Positions 13,412 to 19,704 of a DNA stretch of 19,706 bases are shown here, piece after piece. Position numbers and translations under genes: made by a program. How positions within the stretch are numbered: position 1 is the first letter of the stretch; every line of letters begins with the position of its first letter. The notes under the pieces are model-generated. The model worked only from the letters and a program-made list of their open reading frames with translations. It was not told the origin of the DNA and did no database searches. The DNA comes from an uncultured Lachnospiraceae bacterium (GTDB lineage: Bacteria; Bacillota; Clostridia; Lachnospirales; Lachnospiraceae): positions 1 through 19,706 of the forward strand of contig CAKRNX010000028.1 of NCBI GenBank assembly GCA_934371475.1. Direction: 5' to 3'.

Positions 13412-15199
13412 ATGAAGAAAAAGTATGCAGCAGGGTGGCTGATCGCGCTGCTTTTGCTTTTTGTGCTGCCGGTCACGGCCAGAGCGGAAGGGAAAATTAA
13501 TATATGTGCGATCGTCGGCACGGATGATGCCAAAAACAGTGCGGTGAAAGTGATCAGTATTTTAAAGGAGAACAAGCTGCCGGGGAAACGGGTGAACAAG
13601 GCGGTTTCCTGTTATTATGATAATGCCAAGCGGCCGACAACCAGGGAGAATATTGATAAGTATCTGGACAGCGCATTTGGCAGCAGCAGGAGCGGTGACG
13701 TCAATTATCTGTATCTGGCGGTACATGGCTATTCCGGAACAGATGATAACACGAAGCTTTTATTTGCCAACACCGGTTTTATTCTCAGCGGCAGCTCGGC
13801 TTATAAATATAAGGATTTTGTGAAAAAGCTGACCAGTTATCAGGGAGACTTTGTAGTGATCTCCGACAGCTGTTTTGGTGAAAATCTGTACACGGTGGGT
13901 CTGGCGCAGTATCCGGACAGCAAAAAAAGATTTTCCTGTTTTTTCAGTGCCAAGGCAAATACGTATGCCTGGGGTGCGCTGGGCTATCAGTTTTATTCTT
14001 CTTCACTGAAGGATGCGCTGACGTACAAGGTAAAAGACCGTACCTATCCGGCAGACGTTAATAAAGACGGTTTTATTACAATGAAAGAGCTCAGCTCCAC
14101 ATTAAAAAGTTCAAATCTGTTTAATATTGTGGGAGCGACGGCTTACGGCAACACCGGCAGAGTGATATTTCAGTTCGGTTACGTAAAACTGAGTAAAACA
14201 TCGATTTCTATCGATTTGAATGATAAAAATACATATTCTCTGAAATCAAAGGCGAGTATACATCTGGCAACGGAGAAGCAGAAGATTAAGTGGAAAAGTT
14301 CCAACAACAGCGTGGCGACTGTGGATAAGAATGGAAAGGTGACAGCGCATAAGGCGGGAACAGCTACCATCACTGCATATCTTGCGGATGAAAATGGCAC
14401 GATGTGTCTGGGGAGCGAGGCAAAATGCACTGTCAAAGTGGAAAAACCGTCGCTGAAGATTTCACCTCAGAGCATGACTGTAAAGATAAAAGGCACAAAG
14501 AAAATCACGGCTACCGTGAAGGGAAGCAGCAAAAAGGTGACATGGACGAGCAGCAGCAAATCAGTTGCCACAGTGTCGGACAGCGGCGTGGTGACCGGGA
14601 AAAAGGCCGGGACAGCTGTTGTCACGGCAAAGCTTGGCAAACTGAAAGCAACCTGTCAGGTAAAGGTCGTCAAAGATGACTATAAAGAACTGTACCGTAA
14701 ATTCCTGAAAAGCGGAAAAGTTAAAGAGGGGTACTACAGTTTCAGACCGGAATATTTTACCCTGCTTGATATTGATAAAAACGGCATGCCGGAGCTGATT
14801 GTGACAGAGCGCAATGTGAGTCCTTACTGCAAGTATCATGTGTATACTGTCAAACAGGGCAAGATGAAATATTTGGGTATGTGTGCGTACCGGGGAATGG
14901 GATCCAGACCGGTAGTGTATTATTCTTCCAAATATAAAGGGGTGATGGTAGAGGGATGGACCAGCGGCGTAGGAGGTGCATGGAGCGCGCTCTATGGTAT
15001 CTCGGGGAACAAACTGGTGCGCAGACAGCATGCGGAAGAGCGTCATTATCCCTACGATGCGTATACAGTCGGAACGACAGATAAGATAAGCCGGAAAGTA
15101 TCCCGCAGCGCATCGGTGGCTTTTGTGAAGAAATATTTTAAAAACACGCAGAAATACCCGATGAAGGCCAATACGGCCGCCAACCGGGCGAAGCTGTAA
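13412..15199 (+). CDS. Secreted caspase-like (clan CD) protein with EF-hand and Big_2 domains
   Basis: The 595-residue protein has a signal peptide (1-25, ending ARA/E). Residues 28-200 look like a caspase/gingipain-type cysteine peptidase fold: a hydrophobic strand into VHG (His 105 in YLAVHGYSG) and a second strand into Cys 154 (DFVVISDSCFGEN), the usual clan CD His/Cys order. A perfect 12-residue EF-hand loop, DVNKDGFITMKE (215-226), follows. Two Big_2 Ig-like domains span about 256-343 and 346-420 (SSNNSVATVDKNGKVTAHKA; SSSKSVATVSDSGVVTGKKA). The C-terminal domain opens with DYKELYRKFLKSG and LLDIDKNGMPELIV. GGAGG 9 nt before the ATG sets the start. It is likely calcium-dependent and wall- or surface-associated. 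Substrate unknown. Confidence 0.85.
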   Translation: MKKKYAAGWLIALLLLFVLPVTARAEGKINICAIVGTDDAKNSAVKVISILKENKLPGKRVNKAVSCYYDNAKRPTTRENIDKYLDSAFGSSRSGDVNYLYLAVHGYSGTDDNTKLLFANTGFILSGSSAYKYKDFVKKLTSYQGDFVVISDSCFGENLYTVGLAQYPDSKKRFSCFFSAKANTYAWGALGYQFYSSSLKDALTYKVKDRTYPADVNKDGFITMKELSSTLKSSNLFNIVGATAYGNTGRVIFQFGYVKLSKTSISIDLNDKNTYSLKSKASIHLATEKQKIKWKSSNNSVATVDKNGKVTAHKAGTATITAYLADENGTMCLGSEAKCTVKVEKPSLKISPQSMTVKIKGTKKITATVKGSSKKVTWTSSSKSVATVSDSGVVTGKKAGTAVVTAKLGKLKATCQVKVVKDDYKELYRKFLKSGKVKEGYYSFRPEYFTLLDIDKNGMPELIVTERNVSPYCKYHVYTVKQGKMKYLGMCAYRGMGSRPVVYYSSKYKGVMVEGWTSGVGGAWSALYGISGNKLVRRQHAEERHYPYDAYTVGTTDKISRKVSRSASVAFVKKYFKNTQKYPMKANTAANRAKL

Positions 15200-15205
15200 T
15201 AATAG

Positions 15206-15289
15206 CTGAATGAAAATAACGGTGTCATTCAGTGACTGCTTAAACGTTCCTGTTTGCTGTTTTATGTGAAAACGCAGACAGGAACGTTT
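15206..15289. terminator. Two hairpins between convergent genes
   Basis: CTGAATGA/TCATTCAG (15206-15232) is followed by AAACGTTCCTGTTTGC/GCAGACAGGAACGTTT (15242-15289), a 16-bp stem with one G-T pair. The T-run after it is weak, but the position between the convergent caspase-like and sdaAA genes suggests a bidirectional terminator. Confidence 0.7.
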
Positions 15290-15312
15290 GTTGAAAAATG
15301 GAAGAGAAAAGA

Positions 15313-16194
15313 TTATATCTCAGAGGGAGTTTGGGGCTGTACGCGGAATTTGAGTCCGTCCGGCGTGGCGGCGAGTCCGCCCTGCCCGGTTTCTTTCAGT
15401 GAGATATTCATCATATCGCCTACGGTTTTCATGGCATCGATGACCTGGTCCGGGGCGATTTTGCTGCGGATGCCGGCCATGGCCATGTCGGCGCAGGCGA
15501 TGGCGTTGACAGCTCCGATCACGTTCCGCTTGACGCAGGGGACTTCGACCAGACCGGCCACCGGGTCGCAGACAAGACCGAGCAGATTTTTCAGAGCCAT
15601 AGCGGCGGCATGGGTAATCTGCTCCGGAGTGCCATTCTGCAGTGAAACGAGAGCTGCGGCAGCCATGGCGCTGGCAGTGCCGATCTCGGCCTGACAGCCC
15701 CCTGAAGCGCCTGCAATACTGGCTCTCTGGGCAATGACCTCCCCGATGCCGGCGGCGGTGTAGAGTGACTGAATAATCAGAGGTTCCGATACGGAGTTTT
15801 GCTCCAGGCAGGTGACAAGGACGGCGGGAAGGACGCCGCATGCGCCTGCGGTGGGGGCGGCTACGATGCGTTTCATGCAGGCGTTGGACTCGCCCATCTG
15901 CAGAGCCCTGGCAATGACGCTGCCGCAGAAATCACCGGAAAGATTTTTCTTTTCTTTTACGAAGTTCTCCATTTTCCCGCCCTGTCCGCCGACTAAGCCG
16001 CTGCGGGAAGAAAGCCCGGCATCGTAGTTACGGCTGGCGTCCAGCATGGCATTCCACATGGACTCCATGATCTGCCAGGAAGCTTCCCGGCTGACAGCCC
16101 TCTCGTTCATATCGTCTTTTAATATGATCTCCCAGAAAGGGAGATTTTCTTTTGCACATAAATCTGTGATTTCCGTCAGAGACTGAAATGACAT
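15313..16194 (-). CDS. sdaAA: L-serine dehydratase, iron-sulfur-dependent, alpha subunit
   Basis: The 293-residue protein is the catalytic subunit of the two-chain Fe-S L-serine ammonia-lyase (serine to pyruvate and ammonia). Family motifs are SGLVGGQGGK, APTAGACGVLPAVL (113-126), GASGGCQAEIG (162-172) and LVCDPVAGLVEVPC (207-220). Candidate Fe-S cluster cysteines are 119, 167, 209 and 220. AAGGAGG precedes the ATG. The beta-subunit gene lies 114 nt upstream on the same strand, with a family B repeat between, which is an unusually large gap for subunits of one enzyme. Cytoplasmic; supports amino-acid catabolism. Confidence 0.96.
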   Translation of the reverse strand: MSFQSLTEITDLCAKENLPFWEIILKDDMNERAVSREASWQIMESMWNAMLDASRNYDAGLSSRSGLVGGQGGKMENFVKEKKNLSGDFCGSVIARALQMGESNACMKRIVAAPTAGACGVLPAVLVTCLEQNSVSEPLIIQSLYTAAGIGEVIAQRASIAGASGGCQAEIGTASAMAAAALVSLQNGTPEQITHAAAMALKNLLGLVCDPVAGLVEVPCVKRNVIGAVNAIACADMAMAGIRSKIAPDQVIDAMKTVGDMMNISLKETGQGGLAATPDGLKFRVQPQTPSEI

Positions 16195-16222
16195 GAGTAA
16201 TCCTCCTTATGATCCTGAAATG

Positions 16223-16297
16223 ATATCAGATGTGAGATGATTCCCACTTCGCAGCAAGAGTGCCAATCCATTTTGGCCGGCAAAATGCGGTGGATGA
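16223..16297 (+). repeat. Family B repeat with an alternative second hairpin
   Basis: ATATCAGATGTGAGATGA opens the unit as in the copy at 13106. CGCAGCAAGAGTGCC keeps the core, but the second hairpin is replaced by CATTTTG/CAAAATG around GCCGG (about 16270-16289). It separates sdaAB from sdaAA. Confidence 0.7.
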
Positions 16298-16308
16298 GCA
16301 GTTTCCTG

Positions 16309-16980
16309 TTAAGATTCTGAATGACTGATATTAATATAAGTGACTTTGATAATTCCCTGAATGTGCTCGATCTGCTGCAGTGAAACCTCGGGAATGTCCT
16401 GGTCGACTTCCAGAACCATCACAGCCCGTCCGCCGCGTTTGTGGCGGTAGAGTGACATACTGGCGATATTAATATGTTCCATGGACAGCAGGCTGGTAAC
16501 AGCCGCCACATGACCCGGATGGTCTTCATTGTGAACGATCAGGGTAGGGCATTCTCCGCTGCAGTTGACCTCAATGTCGTCCATTTTGTTGATGAGAATG
16601 CGGCCGCCGCCAAGAGAGCAGGCCTGAATGCTCAGGTGTTTTCCGGACGCACCGTTTATTTCCAGAAGCGCAGTGTTGGGGTGGGCATCCGGGATTGTGC
16701 GGTTTTCAAAAGAAAAAGAAAGCCCAGCCTTTTCGGCTTCTCTGAAACTGTCAGGGATCTTCATATCGTCCGGCTGCATGCCGAGCAATCCTGCGACCAG
16801 TGCCCGGTCTGTGCCGTGTCCGGCACCGGTTTCCGCAAAAGATCCGTGCATATATATTTTGGCCCGGACAGGGACATCGGAGAGCAGCTGCCTGGCAACA
16901 TATCCGATGCGCACCGCACCGGCTGTGTGGGAGCTGGAAGGGCCGACCATAACGGGCCCCAGAATATCAAAGAGATTCAT
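16309..16980 (-). CDS. sdaAB: L-serine dehydratase, iron-sulfur-dependent, beta subunit
   Basis: The 223-residue product starts MNLFDILGPVMVGPSSSHTA. Family motifs are GPSSSHTAGAVRIG (13-26) and GHGTDRALVAGL (54-65); an ACT domain (about 146-216, LIVHNEDHPGHVAAVTSLL) probably senses serine. The beta chain pairs with the alpha chain from the next gene to form the active enzyme. I place the start at ATG 16980, 8 nt after AAGGAAC, rather than the upstream in-frame codon at 17019, which adds 13 residues not typical of the family. It is the first gene of the operon, with a leader of about 175 nt from the candidate promoter. Confidence 0.95.
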   Translation of the reverse strand: MNLFDILGPVMVGPSSSHTAGAVRIGYVARQLLSDVPVRAKIYMHGSFAETGAGHGTDRALVAGLLGMQPDDMKIPDSFREAEKAGLSFSFENRTIPDAHPNTALLEINGASGKHLSIQACSLGGGRILINKMDDIEVNCSGECPTLIVHNEDHPGHVAAVTSLLSMEHINIASMSLYRHKRGGRAVMVLEVDQDIPEVSLQQIEHIQGIIKVTYINISHSES

Positions 16981-17161
16981 AATTTCTGTTCCTTTCATAT
17001 GATTAACCGGATTAAGCAAGCGGCAAAGCGGATTGCGAATATCCGCCTGCCCGGGTAAGAGTGAAAAACAGTTGCCTGTTAAGCCCTTGCAGGCATTACC
17101 CTAAGTACAGAATGTCTGTGTTGATCAGCAGTCAGTTTTGTGTGGCAGCTGTATTGAAATT
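16981..17161 (-). promoter_or_regulatory. Leader of the sdaAB operon, structured, unassigned
   Basis: The leader of about 175 nt has at least two hairpins: GCGGAT/ATCCGC around 17028-17046 (with outer GGC/GCC) and GCCTG/CAGGC around 17073-17093. No T-run follows either, and I cannot match a known riboswitch. It may be a plain leader. Confidence 0.4.
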
Positions 17162-17189
17162 AGTATATTCTTTTTTGAAAATGTTACAA
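17162..17189 (-). promoter_or_regulatory. Candidate promoter of the sdaAB-sdaAA operon
   Basis: On the minus strand TTGTAA (17184-17189), a 16-nt spacer and TATACT (17162-17167). Confidence 0.6.
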
Positions 17190-17232
17190 GGAGAAAACAG
17201 AAAATAAAAAGAATCAAAAGAATTTATGCCGT

Positions 17233-17326
17233 ACAACTTTTGTTCCGCGCGCGAGCAGGCTTCTTCTCTGCGAGCTGCGCATCTTGCTGGAGGCTTTTTA
17301 TTTCACAGGACGCAATTTCCTGTGAA
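17233..17326 (-). repeat. Family A repeat, truncated copy (minus orientation)
   Basis: The unit begins within the GAACAAAAG arm (ACAACTTTTGTTCCGCG on the plus strand), so the paired arm of the long hairpin is missing, and ends with an intact TTTCACAGGA...TCCTGTGAAA hairpin. Confidence 0.88.
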
Positions 17327-17327
17327 A

Positions 17328-17469
17328 GAACAAAAGTGTGCTTCGCATATCCCGCGAACCACTGCTTCGGAAGCACAACTTTTGTTCCGCGCGCGAGCAG
17401 GCTTCTTCTCTGCGAGCTGCGCATCTTGCCGGAGGCTTTTTATTTCACAGGACGCAATTTCCTGTGAAA
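17328..17469 (-). repeat. Family A repeat, full copy (minus orientation)
   Basis: A full 142-bp unit, inverted relative to the other arrays. Its terminal hairpin ends exactly at the A-run (T-run on the minus strand) of the bioY terminator. Confidence 0.93.
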
Positions 17470-17498
17470 TAAAAAAGGTGCCCGTCAAAAACGGACAC
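17469..17498 (-). terminator. Terminator of bioY
   Basis: On the minus strand GTGTCCGT (17491-17498) pairs with ACGGGCAC (17478-17485) with one T-G pair and a TTTTG loop, then CTTTTTTATTT. Confidence 0.88.
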
Positions 17499-17526
17499 GC
17501 TTTGCAATGAAATCTCTGTTTCAGAT

Positions 17527-18096
17527 TTACTGGCGGATGATTCTGGAAAATGCAGGAATAATCTGGGCTGCCACCACGGCTTTGACCATATCCAGCGGAA
17601 GGAACGGGACAAATCCGATGCTGAAAGCCTCGGCGATTCCGAGTTTGTTCATGTACATCAGCCAGAACATACCTACAAAATCTACCAGCAGTGCTCCGAT
17701 GATGGAGACGATAGTATAACGAACCCGGTTATAACGGGAACCGCGGATCGCCGGCAGCAGCAGTGCCACGATCAGGAAGGAGAAGGTGTAGCCGCCCCAG
17801 GGACCTGTCAGATAGCCGATTCCGGCACCGCCGCCGATGAAGACGGGAAGGCTGACGCAGCCTAACAGCATCCATACCAGAACAATGAGGAAGGACTGCT
17901 GAAGCGGAAACAGCAGGGCGATCAGTAAAATCACAAAGTTCAGCAGAGTGATATGCGGGCTGCCCGGCAGGGGAAGCGGAATACTGATGTAAGCGGAAAT
18001 ACAGAGAATTGCCGCAAAAATAGCCATGGTTACAAGTGCCTGCGTGGTAAAAGCAGGGCGGTTTTGAGCAGAGGACTGCTGTGTGGATGATGACAT
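17527..18096 (-). CDS. bioY: Biotin transporter substrate-binding subunit BioY
   Basis: The 189-residue product is a BioY S-component: about six membrane spans, LPLPGSPHITLLNF near residue 41, the biotin-pocket motif LPVFIGGGAGIGYLTGPWGG (83-102), and PFLPLDMVKAVVAA (164-177). It captures biotin outside and works with the shared ECF module (EcfA, EcfA', EcfT) encoded elsewhere. I place the start at ATG 18096, 8 nt after AGGT in GTGAGGT; the frame is open to a GTG at 18111 inside that site. It is divergent from bioB, with a leader of about 230 nt containing a small ORF. Confidence 0.93.
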   Translation of the reverse strand: MSSSTQQSSAQNRPAFTTQALVTMAIFAAILCISAYISIPLPLPGSPHITLLNFVILLIALLFPLQQSFLIVLVWMLLGCVSLPVFIGGGAGIGYLTGPWGGYTFSFLIVALLLPAIRGSRYNRVRYTIVSIIGALLVDFVGMFWLMYMNKLGIAEAFSIGFVPFLPLDMVKAVVAAQIIPAFSRIIRQ

Positions 18097-18231
18097 GGGT
18101 AAGTACCTCACTTTTCTTAAATTTTCTCTTTCTGTTTTCAGATGTCAGAACATGTCAGAAAAAGGCTATTTGTAAACGGCAGGTTCCGGTTTGCGGAAAC
18201 GATTTTCTGAACACGTTCCAGAGCGGATTAT

Positions 18232-18282
18232 TCAAGAATGCGCCGGCATTCCTGCTGCGAGCTGCGCGTCATGCATTTGCAT
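18232..18282 (-). CDS. 16-codon leader ORF in the bioY transcript
   Basis: ATG at 18280-18282 follows AGGAGA (18291-18296) by 8 nt, better than the site of bioY itself. It encodes MQMHDAQLAAGMPAHS and stops at 18232-18234. It lies entirely within a family B repeat. It may be translated, or be a chance reading frame placed after a good ribosome binding site. Confidence 0.4.
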   Translation of the reverse strand: MQMHDAQLAAGMPAHS

Positions 18283-18284
18283 GA
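18232..18284 (-). repeat. Family B repeat in the bioY leader
   Basis: On the minus strand hairpin 1 is TCATGCA/TGCATGA (AA loop), followed by CGCGCAGCTCGCAG and hairpin 2, CAGGAATGC/GCATTCTTG. Hairpin 1 has a different sequence from the copy at 13119-13135 but the same position and size. Confidence 0.82.
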
Positions 18285-18334
18285 TATGTTTCTCCTGCGC
18301 ACTTCTGTAACCTCGTCCGCCCTCAGCCAGGTTG

Positions 18335-18363
18335 AGTATAAACAATTCCTCGTGGAATGTCAA
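18335..18363 (-). promoter_or_regulatory. Promoter of bioY
   Basis: On the minus strand TTGACA (18358-18363), a 17-nt spacer and TATACT (18335-18340). The -35 lies in the left arm of the dyad at 18358-18386. Confidence 0.85.
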
Positions 18364-18386
18364 CTGAAAAAATATAAAGGTTGACA
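18358..18386. promoter_or_regulatory. Dyad spanning both -35 boxes, possible BirA operator
   Basis: TGTCAAC (18358-18364) and GTTGACA (18380-18386) are exact inverted repeats with a 15-nt AT-rich spacer. Size and spacing fit BirA-type biotin operators of Firmicutes, whose half-site resembles GGTTAACAA. The right half (GGTTGACAA) differs from that by one base, the left half by more. Part of the symmetry follows simply from two TTGACA boxes facing apart. Confidence 0.55.
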
Positions 18387-18409
18387 ATAAGACGGGCAGA
18401 ACGTAAACT
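18381..18409 (+). promoter_or_regulatory. Promoter of bioB
   Basis: TTGACA (18381-18386), a 17-nt spacer and TAAACT (18404-18409). It is back to back with the bioY promoter. Confidence 0.8.
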
Positions 18410-18449
18410 GAGAAACAGAAATGAAGTATTTTCAGGAGGATATGGCGGA

Positions 18450-19403
18450 ATGACAGTAGAAGAGTTGAAGATAAAAGTAACAGACGGAGGTGAGATCAGC
18501 AGAGAAGAGGCACTGTTTCTGGCGGAAGCAGATCTGGAGGAGCTGTGCCGGGAGGCTGATGAGATCCGGCGTCATTATTTCGGACAGGATTTTGACCTCT
18601 GTGCAGTGATCAGTGCCAGAAGCGGGCGCTGTTCTGAAAATTGCAGATACTGTGCTCAGTCAACCTGTGCCCAGGTGCCGGTGGAGAGGCACGGACTGAT
18701 CGGGACGGAAGAGTTGCTGAAAGATGCTAGCCTGCGGGACAGCCAGGGGATCCGCCATTACTGTATCGTATCTTCCGGCCGACGTGCCAGTGATAGAGAT
18801 CTGGACAGTCTCTGTGAGAGCATCCGCAGCGTACATGAGAAGACAGGGATCTGCGTCTGTACCTCGCTGGGACTGCTGGATGAAGCTCAGTTTGGGAGAC
18901 TGAAAGAGGCGGGCGTAGTGCGGATCCACAATAATCTGGAGACGTCTGCGAGATATTTTCCGCAGTTGTGTACCAGCCATACATATGAGGAAAAGATTGC
19001 CACAATCCGCGCGGCGCGCCGGGTGGGGCTGGAGGTATGCAGCGGCGGAATTATCGGCGTGGGAGAGACGATGGAAGACCGGATTGATATGGCACTGACA
19101 CTGAGGGAGCTGGATGTGCAGTCCGTGCCTGTGAACATGCTGGATCCGGTGCCGGGGACGCCATTTGGCGAGACACCGGTGCTGCCGGCAGAGGAAGTGC
19201 GCCGGGTGATTGCGCTGTTCCGTTTTCTGCTGCCGCGGCAGTATATCCGGCTGGCAGCAGGCAGAGATTATCTGGAAGACAGCGGATTTTCCTGTTTTAC
19301 ATCAGGATCGAATGCGACGATAACAGGCGATATGCTGACAGTAAAAGGAATTTCGGTGGAAGAGGATATTCAGACAATAAAAAATATGGGATACCAGCTT
19401 TAA
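18450..19403 (+). CDS. bioB: Biotin synthase BioB
   Basis: The 317-residue product is a radical SAM enzyme that inserts sulfur into dethiobiotin to make biotin. The 4Fe-4S motif is C61-SEN-C65-RY-C68. Likely 2Fe-2S ligands are C105 (HYCIVSSG), C137 (CVCTSLG), C197 (EVCSGG) and R267 (IRLAAGRDY), matching the Escherichia coli pattern of three Cys and one Arg. Other motifs are HNNLET (160-165) and PVPGTPF (233-239). I place the start at ATG 18450 with AGGAGG 10 nt upstream; the open frame to TTG 18381 lies in the promoter. No bioA, bioD or bioF is adjacent, so dethiobiotin must come from elsewhere. Confidence 0.95.
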   Translation: MTVEELKIKVTDGGEISREEALFLAEADLEELCREADEIRRHYFGQDFDLCAVISARSGRCSENCRYCAQSTCAQVPVERHGLIGTEELLKDASLRDSQGIRHYCIVSSGRRASDRDLDSLCESIRSVHEKTGICVCTSLGLLDEAQFGRLKEAGVVRIHNNLETSARYFPQLCTSHTYEEKIATIRAARRVGLEVCSGGIIGVGETMEDRIDMALTLRELDVQSVPVNMLDPVPGTPFGETPVLPAEEVRRVIALFRFLLPRQYIRLAAGRDYLEDSGFSCFTSGSNATITGDMLTVKGISVEEDIQTIKNMGYQL

Positions 19404-19406
19404 CGT

Positions 19407-19455
19407 ATATCAGATGTGAAATGACTTCCGCCTCTGCAGGCGGCGAGAAATAAAT
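19407..19455 (+). repeat. Family B repeat, divergent copy
   Basis: It opens ATATCAGATGTGAAATGA as in the copy at 16223 and carries a CCGCCT/AGGCGG hairpin (19428-19443, CTGC loop). The CAAGAATGCC hairpin is absent. It lies just after the bioB stop and could help end that transcript, but no T-run follows. Confidence 0.65.
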
Positions 19456-19631
19456 CAGTATCAGTGGTGGGAGTCAATCTTCCATCTGATAGAGCTTTCG
19501 GCAGGATTGCAGCGGCGCAGAAAGGATAGTCTGAAATCCGGGATGAGCAGCAGAAAAACGTGAGGCTGTATAAAAACACAAAAAAAGCACCGACCCCACA
19601 GCTCCTGCGTCTGCAAAATCAGTACTTTGCG
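19456..19631. other. Gene-free DNA between bioB and tRNA-Lys
   Basis: I see no gene. On the minus strand, downstream of the tRNA, a T-run (TGCTTTTTTTGTGTTTTTAT, about 19571-19590) follows a GC-rich stretch with only weak pairing, so it may terminate the tRNA transcript. Confidence 0.5.
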
Positions 19632-19704
19632 TGCGCCTCCAGGGGCTCGAACCCTGGACACCCTGATTAAGAGTCAGGTGCTCTACCAACTGAGCTAGAA
19701 GCGC
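19632..19704 (-). tRNA. tRNA-Lys (anticodon CTT)
   Basis: On the minus strand the 73-nt gene folds as a full cloverleaf: acceptor GCGCTTC/GAGGCGC with one T-G pair, D arm TAGCTCAGTTGGTAGAGC, anticodon stem CCTGA/TCAGG with loop CTCTTAA (anticodon CTT), T arm CAGGG-TTCGAGC-CCCTG, discriminator A. The 3' CCA is not encoded. Confidence 0.96.

Noticed and set aside
16981..17161. Glycine or other known riboswitch before sdaAB
   Set aside because: I looked for the conserved cores of glycine and similar riboswitches and saw none.
17138..17510. Frames of 61-109 codons between sdaAB and bioY
   Set aside because: They are translations of the inverted family A copies and share the same low-complexity Arg/Cys/Ser peptide.
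18381..18449. Upstream TTG start for bioB and a three-codon ATG-GCG-GAA-TGA frame before the true start
   Set aside because: The TTG is the -35 box; the small ATG lies only 2 nt after the SD, too close for initiation.
19461..19689. Minus-strand frames overlapping the tRNA
   Set aside because: They translate the tRNA itself, a common annotation artefact.
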